A DNA stretch of 64,000 bases from Bizionia sp. M204. GTDB lineage: Bacteria > Bacteroidota > Bacteroidia > Flavobacteriales > Flavobacteriaceae. Under the pieces are notes generated by a model. The model had not been told where the DNA came from. It did no database searches and was given only the letters and a program-made list of their open reading frames with translations. How positions within the stretch are numbered: the stretch's first letter is position 1; each line of letters starts with the position of its first letter. The DNA lies in NCBI RefSeq assembly GCF_023205095.1, contig NZ_CP046242.1, forward strand, positions 1,229,001 to 1,293,000, read 5' to 3'. A program made the position numbers and the translations under genes. Below, in pieces: positions 17,051 through 26,494 of the stretch.

Positions 17051-19435
17051 ATGGCCAAAAAGAAAACAAAAGCAACAAAAGCGACGAAACCCAAGTTCAA
17101 AGCGCCTAGTTTTAAACTATCCAATCAACAAAAGTTGGTATTAGGCAGTTTTTTAATTCTTTCAGGTCTTTTACTTTTTATTGCTTTTGTGTCGTACTTT
17201 TTTACAGGGCAAAACGACCAGAGTACGCTTTCAGAATTTGGTAATAAAGCTATTGAATCTCAAAATTGGCTTAATAAAACAGGTGCTTGGGTTAGTGATT
17301 TTTTTATCCATCGTGGCTTTGGTGTGGCTTCATTTATTTTTGCAGGTCTTATTTTCCTATCAGGTGTTTTCGTTCTTACCAATGGCAACCGCTCTAAACT
17401 TCGCAAACATTGGTTTTGGGGCACTTTAATTGTTGTTTGGCTTTCTATAATTTTTGGGTTTTTCGCTGAAAAATGGAGCTCTTTAGGAGGAACAGTCGGT
17501 TTTGAAATAAATACCTATTTGCAAATCTATTTAGGAAAAATTGGAACCATACTTCTACTCGTTTTTGGTTTAATATTCTATTTAGCCATTCGGTTTAGAT
17601 TGACTTTTGATAACATTAAAAACGCTTTTAAATCCGTTAAAAAGGACATTAACGCCAATATAAAGGATAGTCAGACAGCTGATGATCCATTGGTTCCTTT
17701 GGATAACGATTTGTCAGCGGAAGCGGAAGATATTAAATCTGCTTTCGATTTAACTGTAGAAAAAAACGAATCAGAGGCACCAATTACACCGCCAATAAAG
17801 AAACCAGAACCTAAACCTGTAGCAAAAGACGATACGGAAGAGCCTGAAATGCAGATTGAAGTTGAAACGGTTGAAGAAGAACTTTCGGAAACTGATAATT
17901 TAGCGAATAAATTGGTTGAAGATTTTGGCCAATTTGATCCGACTTTGGAGTTGAGTAATTACCAATTCCCATCATTAGACTTACTGAAAAAATACGATTC
18001 TGAAGGTATAACTATTAACCAAGAAGAATTAGAAGAAAATAAAAACCGCATTGTAGATACGCTAAATAACTATAAAATTGGTATTTCCAATATTAAAGCA
18101 ACCATTGGACCAACAGTAACCTTGTATGAAATAATACCAGAAGCTGGAGTCCGAATTTCTAAAATTAAAAACCTAGAAGATGATATTGCTTTATCGCTTT
18201 CCGCTTTAGGAATTAGAATTATTGCGCCAATTCCAGGAAAAGGAACTATTGGTATTGAAGTTCCAAATAAAAATTCTACTATCGTTTCTATGCGTTCGGT
18301 TATTGCCTCGCAGAAATTTCAGAAATCGGAAATGCAATTGCCAATTGCTTTAGGTAAAACGATTAGTAATGAAACTTTTGTGGTAGATTTAGCCAAGATG
18401 CCTCACCTGCTAATGGCTGGTGCAACAGGACAAGGTAAATCGGTTGGATTAAATGCGGTATTAACATCACTACTGTACAAGAAGCATCCTGCGGAAGTAA
18501 AATTTGTATTGGTAGACCCGAAGAAGGTTGAATTGACGCTTTTCAATAAAATTGAACGTCATTATTTAGCCAAACTACCAGATAGTGAAGAAGCCATAAT
18601 TACAGATAATACCAAAGTAATTAATACACTTAACTCATTGTGTATTGAAATGGACAACCGTTATGAATTATTAAAAAATGCGTTGTGTAGAAACATTGCC
18701 GAATATAATGCGAAATTTAAAGCGCGAAAATTAAATCCAAATGATGGCCATCAATTTTTACCCTATATCGTTTTGGTGGTGGATGAGTTTGCCGATTTAA
18801 TCATGACAGCTGGTAAAGAAGTAGAAACCCCTATAGCACGATTGGCACAATTGGCACGAGCCATTGGAATACATTTAATTGTAGCCACCCAAAGACCTTC
18901 TGTAAACGTTATAACAGGTATTATTAAAGCAAATTTCCCAGCGAGGATCGCATTTAGAGTAACCAGTAAAATAGATTCTCGTACTATTTTAGACGGTTCT
19001 GGAGCTGATCAATTAATTGGACGTGGTGATATGCTTTTTACACAAGGAAACGAAATGATCCGTATTCAATGTGCCTTTGTTGATACACCGGAAGTGGAAA
19101 AAATTACCGATTTTATCGGTTCTCAAAAAGCATATCCAGAAGCTTACTTACTGCCAGAGTACGTTGGTGAGGAAAGTGGCACAAGTCTTGATGTAGACAT
19201 AAGCGATCGGGATGTTTTGTTTAAAGATGCGGCAGAAATTATTGTCACAGCCCAACAAGGTTCCGCATCATTATTACAACGAAAATTAAAACTAGGATAT
19301 AATCGTGCTGGTCGTTTAATAGATCAGTTGGAAGCAGCAGGAATTGTTGGTGGATTTGAAGGTAGTAAAGCCAGACAGGTTTTGGTACCAGATTTAGCAG
19401 CATTAAATATGCTTTTAGAAAACGAAACATCTTAA
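17051..19435 (+). CDS. ftsK: DNA translocase FtsK/SpoIIIE
   Basis: This 794-residue protein starts with a basic tail (KKKTKATKATKPK). Four membrane helices follow within about 28-185, then an acidic, Pro-rich linker (about 210-300), then the motor. Walker A is GATGQGKS at 457-464 and Walker B is 'LVVDEFADLI' near 577. The C-terminal gamma winged helix reads 'QRKLKLGYNRAGRLIDQLEA'. The protein pumps chromosome dimers through the closing septum and activates XerCD. It heads a cluster with lolA and lptF/G, all envelope or division functions. Confidence 0.96.
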   Translation: MAKKKTKATKATKPKFKAPSFKLSNQQKLVLGSFLILSGLLLFIAFVSYFFTGQNDQSTLSEFGNKAIESQNWLNKTGAWVSDFFIHRGFGVASFIFAGLIFLSGVFVLTNGNRSKLRKHWFWGTLIVVWLSIIFGFFAEKWSSLGGTVGFEINTYLQIYLGKIGTILLLVFGLIFYLAIRFRLTFDNIKNAFKSVKKDINANIKDSQTADDPLVPLDNDLSAEAEDIKSAFDLTVEKNESEAPITPPIKKPEPKPVAKDDTEEPEMQIEVETVEEELSETDNLANKLVEDFGQFDPTLELSNYQFPSLDLLKKYDSEGITINQEELEENKNRIVDTLNNYKIGISNIKATIGPTVTLYEIIPEAGVRISKIKNLEDDIALSLSALGIRIIAPIPGKGTIGIEVPNKNSTIVSMRSVIASQKFQKSEMQLPIALGKTISNETFVVDLAKMPHLLMAGATGQGKSVGLNAVLTSLLYKKHPAEVKFVLVDPKKVELTLFNKIERHYLAKLPDSEEAIITDNTKVINTLNSLCIEMDNRYELLKNALCRNIAEYNAKFKARKLNPNDGHQFLPYIVLVVDEFADLIMTAGKEVETPIARLAQLARAIGIHLIVATQRPSVNVITGIIKANFPARIAFRVTSKIDSRTILDGSGADQLIGRGDMLFTQGNEMIRIQCAFVDTPEVEKITDFIGSQKAYPEAYLLPEYVGEESGTSLDVDISDRDVLFKDAAEIIVTAQQGSASLLQRKLKLGYNRAGRLIDQLEAAGIVGGFEGSKARQVLVPDLAALNMLLENETS

Positions 19436-19488
19436 AAATTAAATAACAAAAAAAGCGTAAAAATTAATAGCGCATAAATTTATTCGTA

Positions 19489-20127
19489 ATGAAAAAACTA
19501 TTAGTATTAGTATTAATCATGGTCACGTCTGTAACTTTTGCACAAGATAATGAGGCCAAAATTCTATTAAACAAGGTTTCTAAAAAAGTAAAAAGTTATG
19601 ATAATATATCCATTGACTTTAAATATGCCTTAAGCAATGATGTAGAAAACTTAAAACAAGAAACACGTGGTGATGTGGTTATTGCGGGCGATAAATACCG
19701 TTTAAATATACTAGGAATGACCCGCATCTACGATGGCAAAACACTTTATAGTATTAGCCCTGATGATGAAGAGGTAACCATTTCATCAAATAACACCGAA
19801 GATGAAAATAGTATTACCCCAAGTAAAATGTTGTCTTTTTACGAAACCGGATACTCTTACAAAATGGATATTCTTCAAAATGTACAAGGTCGGAAAATTC
19901 AATATGTAAAATTAACACCTAGTGATTCTGGTTCCGAAATTAAAAATATTCTTTTAGGTATAGATGCTCAAACCTATCACATTTACAATTTAATTGAAAC
20001 AGGTAAAAATGGTACAAAAACTACTTTAACTGTTAATTCTTTTAAAACAAACGAGCCCTTATCAAAAACCTTATTTACCTTTGATGCTAACAAATATAAA
20101 GACCATTATATTAATAAGTTAGATTAG
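19489..20127 (+). CDS. LolA-like outer-membrane lipoprotein carrier
   Basis: This 212-residue periplasmic protein has a signal peptide (MKKLLVLVLIMVTSVTFAQ) and the LolA beta-sheet pattern: 'NISIDFKYALSNDVENLKQE' and 'GDKYRLNILGMTRIYDGKTL', later 'FTFDANKYKDHYI'. It escorts lipoproteins from the inner to the outer membrane, which fits the many lipoprotein genes in this window. It is 53 bp after ftsK and about 100 bp before lptF/G, in the same direction. Confidence 0.87.
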   Translation: MKKLLVLVLIMVTSVTFAQDNEAKILLNKVSKKVKSYDNISIDFKYALSNDVENLKQETRGDVVIAGDKYRLNILGMTRIYDGKTLYSISPDDEEVTISSNNTEDENSITPSKMLSFYETGYSYKMDILQNVQGRKIQYVKLTPSDSGSEIKNILLGIDAQTYHIYNLIETGKNGTKTTLTVNSFKTNEPLSKTLFTFDANKYKDHYINKLD

Positions 20128-20231
20128 ACGGGTTAACACTTTGCATTTCAAGGATTTAAATTTCATAATAAACCTTTAATAATCAGCCGTTTTTAATTTC
20201 AAATTGGATAAATGAAGGAAAATATAACCGT

Positions 20232-22061
20232 GTGAAAATACTAGACCGTTACATACTTACTACGTATTTAAAAACCTTTTTCAGCGTGTTTATCATACTC
20301 ATGCTAATTTTTGTATTACAAACCATTTGGCTTTATATAAAAGAATTAGCTGGTAAGGATTTGGACATGGTTGTCATTTTAAAATTTCTATTTTACTTTA
20401 CACCCAAACTTATCCCACTAGTATTACCACTAACTATTCTTCTATCTTCGATTATGGTTTTCGGTAGTTTTGCTGAAAACTATGAATTTGCCGCCATGAA
20501 ATCCACTGGAATTTCGTTACAGCGCGCCATGACTGGCTTAAGTATTTTTATAGTAGGATTGGGCATTACCACCTTTTTATTTGCTAACAACGTTATACCT
20601 TGGGCTGAATTTAATTCACATAATCTTCGGAAAAACATTGCCACCTTAAAACCTGCTATGGTAATTGCCGAAGGTCAGTTTAATGATGTCATGGATTACA
20701 ACATTAAAGTTGAAAAAAAATCAGGTGAAAATGGCAGGTATTTGAAAGGTGTGGTCATGCACAAGAAAAGCCAAAGAAATAATGCCAACAACACGATAAT
20801 AGTTGCTAAAAATGGTGAACTTATAGGTGAAGAAGATTCTGATGTGTTACAATTTATTCTCTTTGATGGATATTTTTATGATGATACGCCATCCAAAAAT
20901 CGTGCTGAAAGAAGTCGGCATCCCATGGTAATGAGTCATTTTGAAAAATATATTATTAATATCGATTTATCTCAATTAAATAGTAATGATTTAGACGAGA
21001 AAAATGTATCAGACAAGTACAATATGCTGAACATTGCGGATTTAAATTATACCATAGATTCATTAGGAACTGCTTTAAACAATGATCATGAAGATTTTGC
21101 TATTAGTTTATACAACCGCTCCAACTTACCTGTATTAAACTTTGGAATTAACGCTACTAAACCTGTAGACTCATCTTTTAACGGTAATATTTTAGAGTTA
21201 TTTCCAGATAATAGAAAAATAGAAATGCTAGATCAGGCATTGAATTCGTTAAAAAGCACCAAACAAATTGTAAATATTAAAACTAAATATTTTAAAGAGC
21301 GTAATGTTGAAATCAACAAACATTTTATTGCTCTTCATGAAAAATTAGCTTTAGGTTTTGCCTGTATTATCCTGTTTTTTGTAGGAGCGCCTTTAGGTGC
21401 TTTAATTAGAAAAGGTGGTATTGGATTGCCAATGATTATTGCTATCTTATTATTTTTAACTTATCACTTTATAGGAATTTTCGCAAAAAACAGCGCTAAA
21501 GATGGTAGTTTAAATCCAATTCTAGCTGCTTGGTTCTCTACGCTTGTTATGTTGCCTCTTGGCTACTATTTAACCAAACGCGCAACAGCAGATCGTGGTT
21601 TATTTGAATTTGATCATATTATTGAACCCATTAAGAAGCTATTAAAAATTCCAAACAAATCAGAAGAAAGTATAACAACACAAAAACCTCGAATTTCTTT
21701 AAGTTCTGAAGGCGACTTACAAGCTAAAGCGCGTTTAACTGATTATAGTATGCATGCTAAATTTAGTTTTGTTTTTTATTGCATTGCTATTGTACTATTT
21801 GTGCTTTATTTCGTGTTTCAAAATAATAAACTAGAAGAAATTGCGGCTATAATAATTCAAATAAGCGCTATTTCAGGTGTAATTTATACACTTTACTTTA
21901 TCGTATCATATGTAAATATTTCAGGCTTATCAAAACGGATTGAAACATTCCACGTTTCTAAAAATCCAATTTTTATCATACTTGGTTTTATTATGTACCC
22001 CATTAGACATTTTTTACTGAAGAATAAAATAAATAAAGTCTTTTCACTTAATTCAAAATAA
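20232..22061 (+). CDS. LptF/LptG-family lipopolysaccharide export permease
   Basis: This 609-residue inner-membrane protein starts with GTG (MKILDRYILTTYLKTF, the usual LptF/G opening). It has two groups of membrane helices (about 12-120 and 370-460) around a periplasmic domain; further hydrophobic helices lie near 510-565. LptF and LptG form the membrane core that, with the LptB ATPase, extracts LPS and passes it to LptC. It is much longer than the ~360-residue proteobacterial proteins because of a C-terminal extension with about two extra helices, a layout also found in Bacteroidota. Only one such gene is present here. Confidence 0.87.
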   Translation: MKILDRYILTTYLKTFFSVFIILMLIFVLQTIWLYIKELAGKDLDMVVILKFLFYFTPKLIPLVLPLTILLSSIMVFGSFAENYEFAAMKSTGISLQRAMTGLSIFIVGLGITTFLFANNVIPWAEFNSHNLRKNIATLKPAMVIAEGQFNDVMDYNIKVEKKSGENGRYLKGVVMHKKSQRNNANNTIIVAKNGELIGEEDSDVLQFILFDGYFYDDTPSKNRAERSRHPMVMSHFEKYIINIDLSQLNSNDLDEKNVSDKYNMLNIADLNYTIDSLGTALNNDHEDFAISLYNRSNLPVLNFGINATKPVDSSFNGNILELFPDNRKIEMLDQALNSLKSTKQIVNIKTKYFKERNVEINKHFIALHEKLALGFACIILFFVGAPLGALIRKGGIGLPMIIAILLFLTYHFIGIFAKNSAKDGSLNPILAAWFSTLVMLPLGYYLTKRATADRGLFEFDHIIEPIKKLLKIPNKSEESITTQKPRISLSSEGDLQAKARLTDYSMHAKFSFVFYCIAIVLFVLYFVFQNNKLEEIAAIIIQISAISGVIYTLYFIVSYVNISGLSKRIETFHVSKNPIFIILGFIMYPIRHFLLKNKINKVFSLNSK

Positions 22062-22086
22062 GCAATACCTTTGCTTTTAATACAAA

Positions 22087-23247
22087 ATGGTTATGTCCAT
22101 GACTCAAACTCAAAATACCAAAACCTTTCAATTAGATGCCATTGAAGATGCCATAAACGATATCCGAAATGGAAAAGTTATTATTGTTGTTGATGATGAG
22201 AATCGGGAAAATGAAGGTGATTTTCTAGCAGCTGCAGAAATGGCAACACCTGAAATGATTAACTTCATGGCCACACATGGTCGGGGCTTAATTTGTACAC
22301 CATTAACCGAAAATCGTTGTAGGGCTTTAGAGCTTGATATGATGGTTCGTAATAATACGGATCCTATGGAAACAGCGTTTACTATTTCAGTAGATTTAAG
22401 AGGAAACGGTGTTACTACGGGTATTTCAGCTGCCGATCGTGCTAAAACTGTTCAAGCTTTGGTAGATGATAATATGAAACCTTTTGAATTGGCTAGGCCT
22501 GGTCATATATTTCCTTTAGTTGCAAAAGAAGGAGGTGTATTAAGGCGAACCGGACATACGGAAGCTGCTATAGATTTTGCACGACTTGCTGGATTAAAAC
22601 CAGCAGGTGTTATAGTGGAAATTATGAATGAAGATGGTACTATGGCTCGTTTACCAGAGTTAATGAAAGTGGCCAAAAAATTCGATTTAAAAATTGTTTC
22701 TATAGAAGATTTAGTGGCTTACCGCATGCAGCACGATTCTTTAATTGAAAAGGTGGAAGATTTTAATCTAGAAACCCGTTTTGGAAATTTTAGATTGCGT
22801 GCCTATAACCAAACAACCAACAATCAAATTCACATTGCGCTTACTAAAGGGTCTTGGTCTACGAGTGAACCTGTATTAACACGTGTGAATGCAACGCTTG
22901 TTAATCATGATATTTTAGGAACGTTAACCAACAATGCCGATCAGAAGTTGGACGACATGTTTCAAGTAATTAACCAAGCCGAAAAAGGTGCTGTTATCTT
23001 TATTAATCAGCAATCGCAAACCATGAATTTATTAAAACGTCTGAACGTTCTAAAAGAAGCACAAGTTCCTGGTGAGGTAATAAAAGCACCGCGTCTTGAT
23101 ATGGATGCGAAGGATTTTGGAATTGGTGCTCAAATTTTACATGATTTAAATATTCATAAATTAAAACTCATTTCTAATAGTGAGCAAACCAAACGTGTTG
23201 GGATGATTGGTTACGGATTGGAAATTGTTGAGTATGTTAATTATTAG
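22087..23247 (+). CDS. ribB: RibBA-type protein: 3,4-dihydroxy-2-butanone 4-phosphate synthase with degenerate GTP cyclohydrolase II domain
   Basis: This 386-residue protein has two domains. The N-terminal half (about 15-215) is an intact DHBP synthase: 'VVDDENRENEGDFLAAAEMA', 'HGRGLICTPLT', 'FPLVAKEGGVLRRTGHTEAA'. It makes the four-carbon unit of riboflavin. The C-terminal half has the GTP cyclohydrolase II fold but not its catalytic set. The three zinc Cys (normally in HSEC and CDCG) are absent; the matching stretch reads 'ATLVNHDILGTLTNNADQKL'. The usual RQEGRG motif reads 'NQQSQTMNL'. So the second activity is probably lost and the domain may be regulatory. Starts at 22093 or 22099 are also possible. 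The stop overlaps the convergent neighbour by 4 bp. Confidence 0.88.
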   Translation: MVMSMTQTQNTKTFQLDAIEDAINDIRNGKVIIVVDDENRENEGDFLAAAEMATPEMINFMATHGRGLICTPLTENRCRALELDMMVRNNTDPMETAFTISVDLRGNGVTTGISAADRAKTVQALVDDNMKPFELARPGHIFPLVAKEGGVLRRTGHTEAAIDFARLAGLKPAGVIVEIMNEDGTMARLPELMKVAKKFDLKIVSIEDLVAYRMQHDSLIEKVEDFNLETRFGNFRLRAYNQTTNNQIHIALTKGSWSTSEPVLTRVNATLVNHDILGTLTNNADQKLDDMFQVINQAEKGAVIFINQQSQTMNLLKRLNVLKEAQVPGEVIKAPRLDMDAKDFGIGAQILHDLNIHKLKLISNSEQTKRVGMIGYGLEIVEYVNY

Positions 23248-24497
23248 TTTTCCGTATAGGTTACTTTTACAGAATGAATTGCCAAATTACTTCCATCCCA
23301 ATTAGATGAAGGTCTTACTCTAATATAATGTTGTCTATCTGTAGCAATATTAAAAGGATTAGAACTTACCTCTATCATACCAGTTGTTGAACTTCCAAAT
23401 GTTGAAACTGTAACTGGTATAGTTGCAGATGTATTCGTTCTATAGTAGGCTATTACATCTCCTATCAGATTTACACCACCAGCGTTATTGGTATCTCTAA
23501 AATAGAATGTAACCGAGGTCACTGTAGAACCTATAGGAATTACCAATGGTGCTAGTATAGCTTGTGTACCAGTCGGTTTATAAGCATATCCACCACCAAT
23601 CCCAAAATTTACTAAACTATTATTACTTGTGAATGTTGTGGCGGGAACAACAATTGTTTTAGCAGTAGGTGCTAAAGTTGCTATACTATTATCCACGTAG
23701 GTTTTAACTGCCTGTTCTGTTGGTAAGGCATTATTACTATTACTGGCTAATGTGCCATCTGACGAAAACGCGTTCACTCTGGTGCCATTTTCTAAAGCCA
23801 ATCCTGAATTAGAAAGTGTCATTTTACTTTCAAAACCTGTGGTAGTAATTAAATCAGAATCTAATTCAAATCGTAATACATCACTTCTATTCTCAATTTT
23901 ATAGAAAGAATAACTACCTGATTCCAACCCATTTCTAAATTCAATTTTTGATGTATTATTTATAGTCGGAACTACCAATTTAATTCCTGCGTTATTGACA
24001 TCACTTATTTCTAATAATTCGGTTGGTGTATCGGTACCGATTCCCACATTTTTTGATAATACATGCACATTATCTATTTCGGTTTCCCAAGATTTATCGC
24101 CAGACGAAAGTGCATATGGAACGGCATTAAATTCGGTTATCCCCATATCCACCAAGCCATCGCCAATATTTACGAATACTTGCAGAAAATGCGTATCGCT
24201 AGCCCAATCAATGGTGTTAAAATCAGGACTGCCACCAACTAGTATACCTTCGCCAATATTTACAATAATAATACCATTAGCATCCGTTGTTGGCGTATGT
24301 AATTCTGAATATACATTGGTTTGTGCAACACCTTGTAAAATGTTAAATTGTACAGGTACCACATCATTAGCAATAACGTTACCGTTATCATCTTTAATGA
24401 TAGCTTTGTAATTTATACTCTGCTGTGCATAGATTGTTGAAAATAATGCTATAAAGCACAGTGAAAATAATACGATTGTTTTTATAGACCGCTTCAT
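23244..24497 (-). CDS. Secreted hypothetical protein with N-terminal 'INYKAIIKD' domain
   Basis: This 417-residue protein has a signal peptide (cleavage after 'STIYAQQ'). The N-terminal ~110 residues (SINYKAIIKDDNGNVIANDV, then 'GIIIVNIGEG' and 'FNAVPYALSS') are closely related to the start of the gene at 26495-27469 and resemble the head of Bacteroidota surface/fibre-type proteins. A middle region with 'NVGIGTDTPTELLEI' resembles phage tail-fibre or hydrophobic-patch repeats. The C-terminal ~130 residues form a beta-rich domain of unknown role. No type IX sorting signal is evident. Function unknown; probably cell-surface or secreted. Confidence 0.7.
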   Translation of the reverse strand: MKRSIKTIVLFSLCFIALFSTIYAQQSINYKAIIKDDNGNVIANDVVPVQFNILQGVAQTNVYSELHTPTTDANGIIIVNIGEGILVGGSPDFNTIDWASDTHFLQVFVNIGDGLVDMGITEFNAVPYALSSGDKSWETEIDNVHVLSKNVGIGTDTPTELLEISDVNNAGIKLVVPTINNTSKIEFRNGLESGSYSFYKIENRSDVLRFELDSDLITTTGFESKMTLSNSGLALENGTRVNAFSSDGTLASNSNNALPTEQAVKTYVDNSIATLAPTAKTIVVPATTFTSNNSLVNFGIGGGYAYKPTGTQAILAPLVIPIGSTVTSVTFYFRDTNNAGGVNLIGDVIAYYRTNTSATIPVTVSTFGSSTTGMIEVSSNPFNIATDRQHYIRVRPSSNWDGSNLAIHSVKVTYTEN

Positions 24498-24673
24498 AAT
24501 TGTTCGATTTTTAATGATTATAACTTTTTGATTTAGCTTACTTTAATAATATATTCTAACTAACACCTATTTGTACTAGGTTGTGAATACTTGAAATTAA
24601 AAAAAGGGAAACAACACAAAATGTTACAATAGGTCATTCCCCCTTTTCACTTCAATAAATAGCCTCTTTAATA

Positions 24674-25462
24674 TTATTTAATCACTATTTTTTTAGTGAC
24701 GCGACCTTTCTCTGTTTGAATTTTCAGAAGATAGATACCAGATTGAAAATTACTAACATCAATTTGGTTTGTATTCTGGCTGCTTTCAAATACTTTTTTA
24801 CCTAGAATAGAATACAGCTCAATGGAATTTATAGTATTTGGTGTTTTAATATTCAGAATATCAGATGCTGGATTCGGATAAACAGAAAGCGAAGTATCTA
24901 CAATTACGGCTTCCGCACTTAATGTTGCGAAATTAACAGAACTTGCTGTTGGATTGTTTTGTGAGTATAAGTTTTGTGCCCAGATATTGATATAATTTTC
25001 AATAAAAATGGTGTCAAAAACTGGATCACCATTTTCAACGAACAGAATAGCGCCTGTTGTTGGGTTAGGATCTGCAATAACATCAAATAAAACCAGCTCA
25101 AAAGGCCCTGCACCATTTAACATTACGGTAAATTGGCCAGCTTCATCGCGACCTAAAAAATAGGCATCGCCATTAACACCAGGTCCCATGGAAATAGATG
25201 CCCATTCGGAGGCTGGAAGATTAGAATTACCAGTTACAAAATTACCTATAGTCATACCTGTTGGCACATAAAAGCCGGCTCCCATATCGTCTGTACTGTC
25301 ATCAACTACGGATTCGCTTGGTGTTGCCAATAAAGCCATTTGGTAGTTGCCTGTGTTTGCGTTTATCCCTACAAATGAGATACTAAACTCATAAGTATGA
25401 TTTTGCGCTTGTAATGTGAAGGTCATAAAAAGTAAAATGACCGCTGTGTATACATGTTTCAT
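24674..25462 (-). CDS. Secreted protein with type IX secretion (type A) C-terminal sorting domain
   Basis: This 262-residue protein has a signal peptide (MKHVYTAVILLFMTFTLQAQ). A beta-rich central domain of unknown function (about 21-180) follows. The last ~70 residues are a type A T9SS sorting domain: 'LSVYPNPASDILNIKTPNTI', 'IELYSILGKKVFES', 'FQSGIYLLKIQTEKGRVTKK'. The C-terminal signal directs the protein through the PorSS/T9SS outer-membrane machine and is then usually removed as the protein is attached to the surface. It lies in a run of four minus-strand secreted-protein genes. Confidence 0.85.
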   Translation of the reverse strand: MKHVYTAVILLFMTFTLQAQNHTYEFSISFVGINANTGNYQMALLATPSESVVDDSTDDMGAGFYVPTGMTIGNFVTGNSNLPASEWASISMGPGVNGDAYFLGRDEAGQFTVMLNGAGPFELVLFDVIADPNPTTGAILFVENGDPVFDTIFIENYINIWAQNLYSQNNPTASSVNFATLSAEAVIVDTSLSVYPNPASDILNIKTPNTINSIELYSILGKKVFESSQNTNQIDVSNFQSGIYLLKIQTEKGRVTKKIVIK

Positions 25463-25502
25463 AATAATATAGTTTTAAAGTGTTAAAATTTAGATGTTTA
25501 TT

Positions 25503-26468
25503 TTAATTTGGTATTTGTTGTGAAATAGGAAAATAATTGGACGAAGGATTAGCAGGATGATTTAGTATGATATTTTTCAAAATACCTTTATCATTACCTG
25601 GCCCTAAATATCGGACGACACCGTTTAAGTTAATATCGCCTAAATTGTAAGTTGCATATGGAAAATAATTACTTCCAGAAGCATTACCAGGCACATTGAG
25701 CACAATAGTTTTTAAGGTAGCCGAGTCGTTACTTGGCCCTAAATAACGCACTTGATTATTTCCATTCACATCACCAGCCCAAAGTGCCGTATTGCCAGAA
25801 GTTAAAATAGCTTGCGCCATGGTTCCATAAGTGGCAAATCCACTATTAGTGAAATCTACGATGCTTGCTGTATTTGCATTAAGTCCAATGGTTCCAGCGC
25901 TCATAGCACCTAAATGATTTCTGTGATTAACCACCACATAATAATTAGAAGGTGCAGCATTCATAATGAGACTTGTTACACCGTCTAATCCAACTACATC
26001 ACCGTCACGTTGTAATAGGGCTGATTTTCCAGTAATACGCTTGGTATTATCATTAGCCGCGCGGAGTTCCACCCAAACCCAATCTACAATAGCATTTGCT
26101 CCAGTAACAGAGAATACCGATGCATTACATGTTGCTAAATCTGCATACGGACTGGTTGTTGGAATTATGGCATTTTGTCTTAAATTATCATTCATTAACC
26201 CAGCTGAAACTGGATTTAATAGTGGTCCTTGCAAGAAAAGCTTTGGGTCCATTTTTATTTTCATAGTGCCATTAATAAAACCTTCAGAAACCTGAATATT
26301 TCCGGCACTTAATTCTTGTACATTTACTTCGCCAATGGTATAGAGAATTTCTATTCCTCCAGCGGTAGCATTTGCGCCTCCACTATCGATACTAAATTTC
26401 TCAATAGTTTGTCCTTGACATATAAAAGCCAAAATTAGACTTAACAGTAATGTGATTTTTGTTTTCAT
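25503..26468 (-). CDS. Secreted protein with two dockerin-like repeats
   Basis: This 321-residue protein is read from the ATG at 26466-26468, which gives a clean signal peptide (MKTKITLLLSLILAFICQGQ). Near residues 240-300 two Asp/Asn-rich segments, 'AGDVNGNNQVRYLGPSNDSA' and 'LGDINLNGVVRYLGPGNDKG', resemble the paired calcium-binding loops of type I dockerins. A related N-terminal segment, 'GGIEILYTIGEVNVQ', is common in flavobacterial exported proteins. It may bind a cohesin-like partner or calcium on the surface; no cohesin gene is seen here. A start 24 bases upstream is possible but unlikely. Confidence 0.7.
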   Translation of the reverse strand: MKTKITLLLSLILAFICQGQTIEKFSIDSGGANATAGGIEILYTIGEVNVQELSAGNIQVSEGFINGTMKIKMDPKLFLQGPLLNPVSAGLMNDNLRQNAIIPTTSPYADLATCNASVFSVTGANAIVDWVWVELRAANDNTKRITGKSALLQRDGDVVGLDGVTSLIMNAAPSNYYVVVNHRNHLGAMSAGTIGLNANTASIVDFTNSGFATYGTMAQAILTSGNTALWAGDVNGNNQVRYLGPSNDSATLKTIVLNVPGNASGSNYFPYATYNLGDINLNGVVRYLGPGNDKGILKNIILNHPANPSSNYFPISQQIPN

Positions 26469-26494
26469 AATTTTATATGTATTTGTAAACATTT

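Noticed and set aside
24590-24660. A-run / CCCCCTTTT segment as a terminator for the type IX-sorted protein gene
   Set aside because: The arms (AAAAGGG / CCCTTTT) are short and far apart (over 30 bases); too weak to list.
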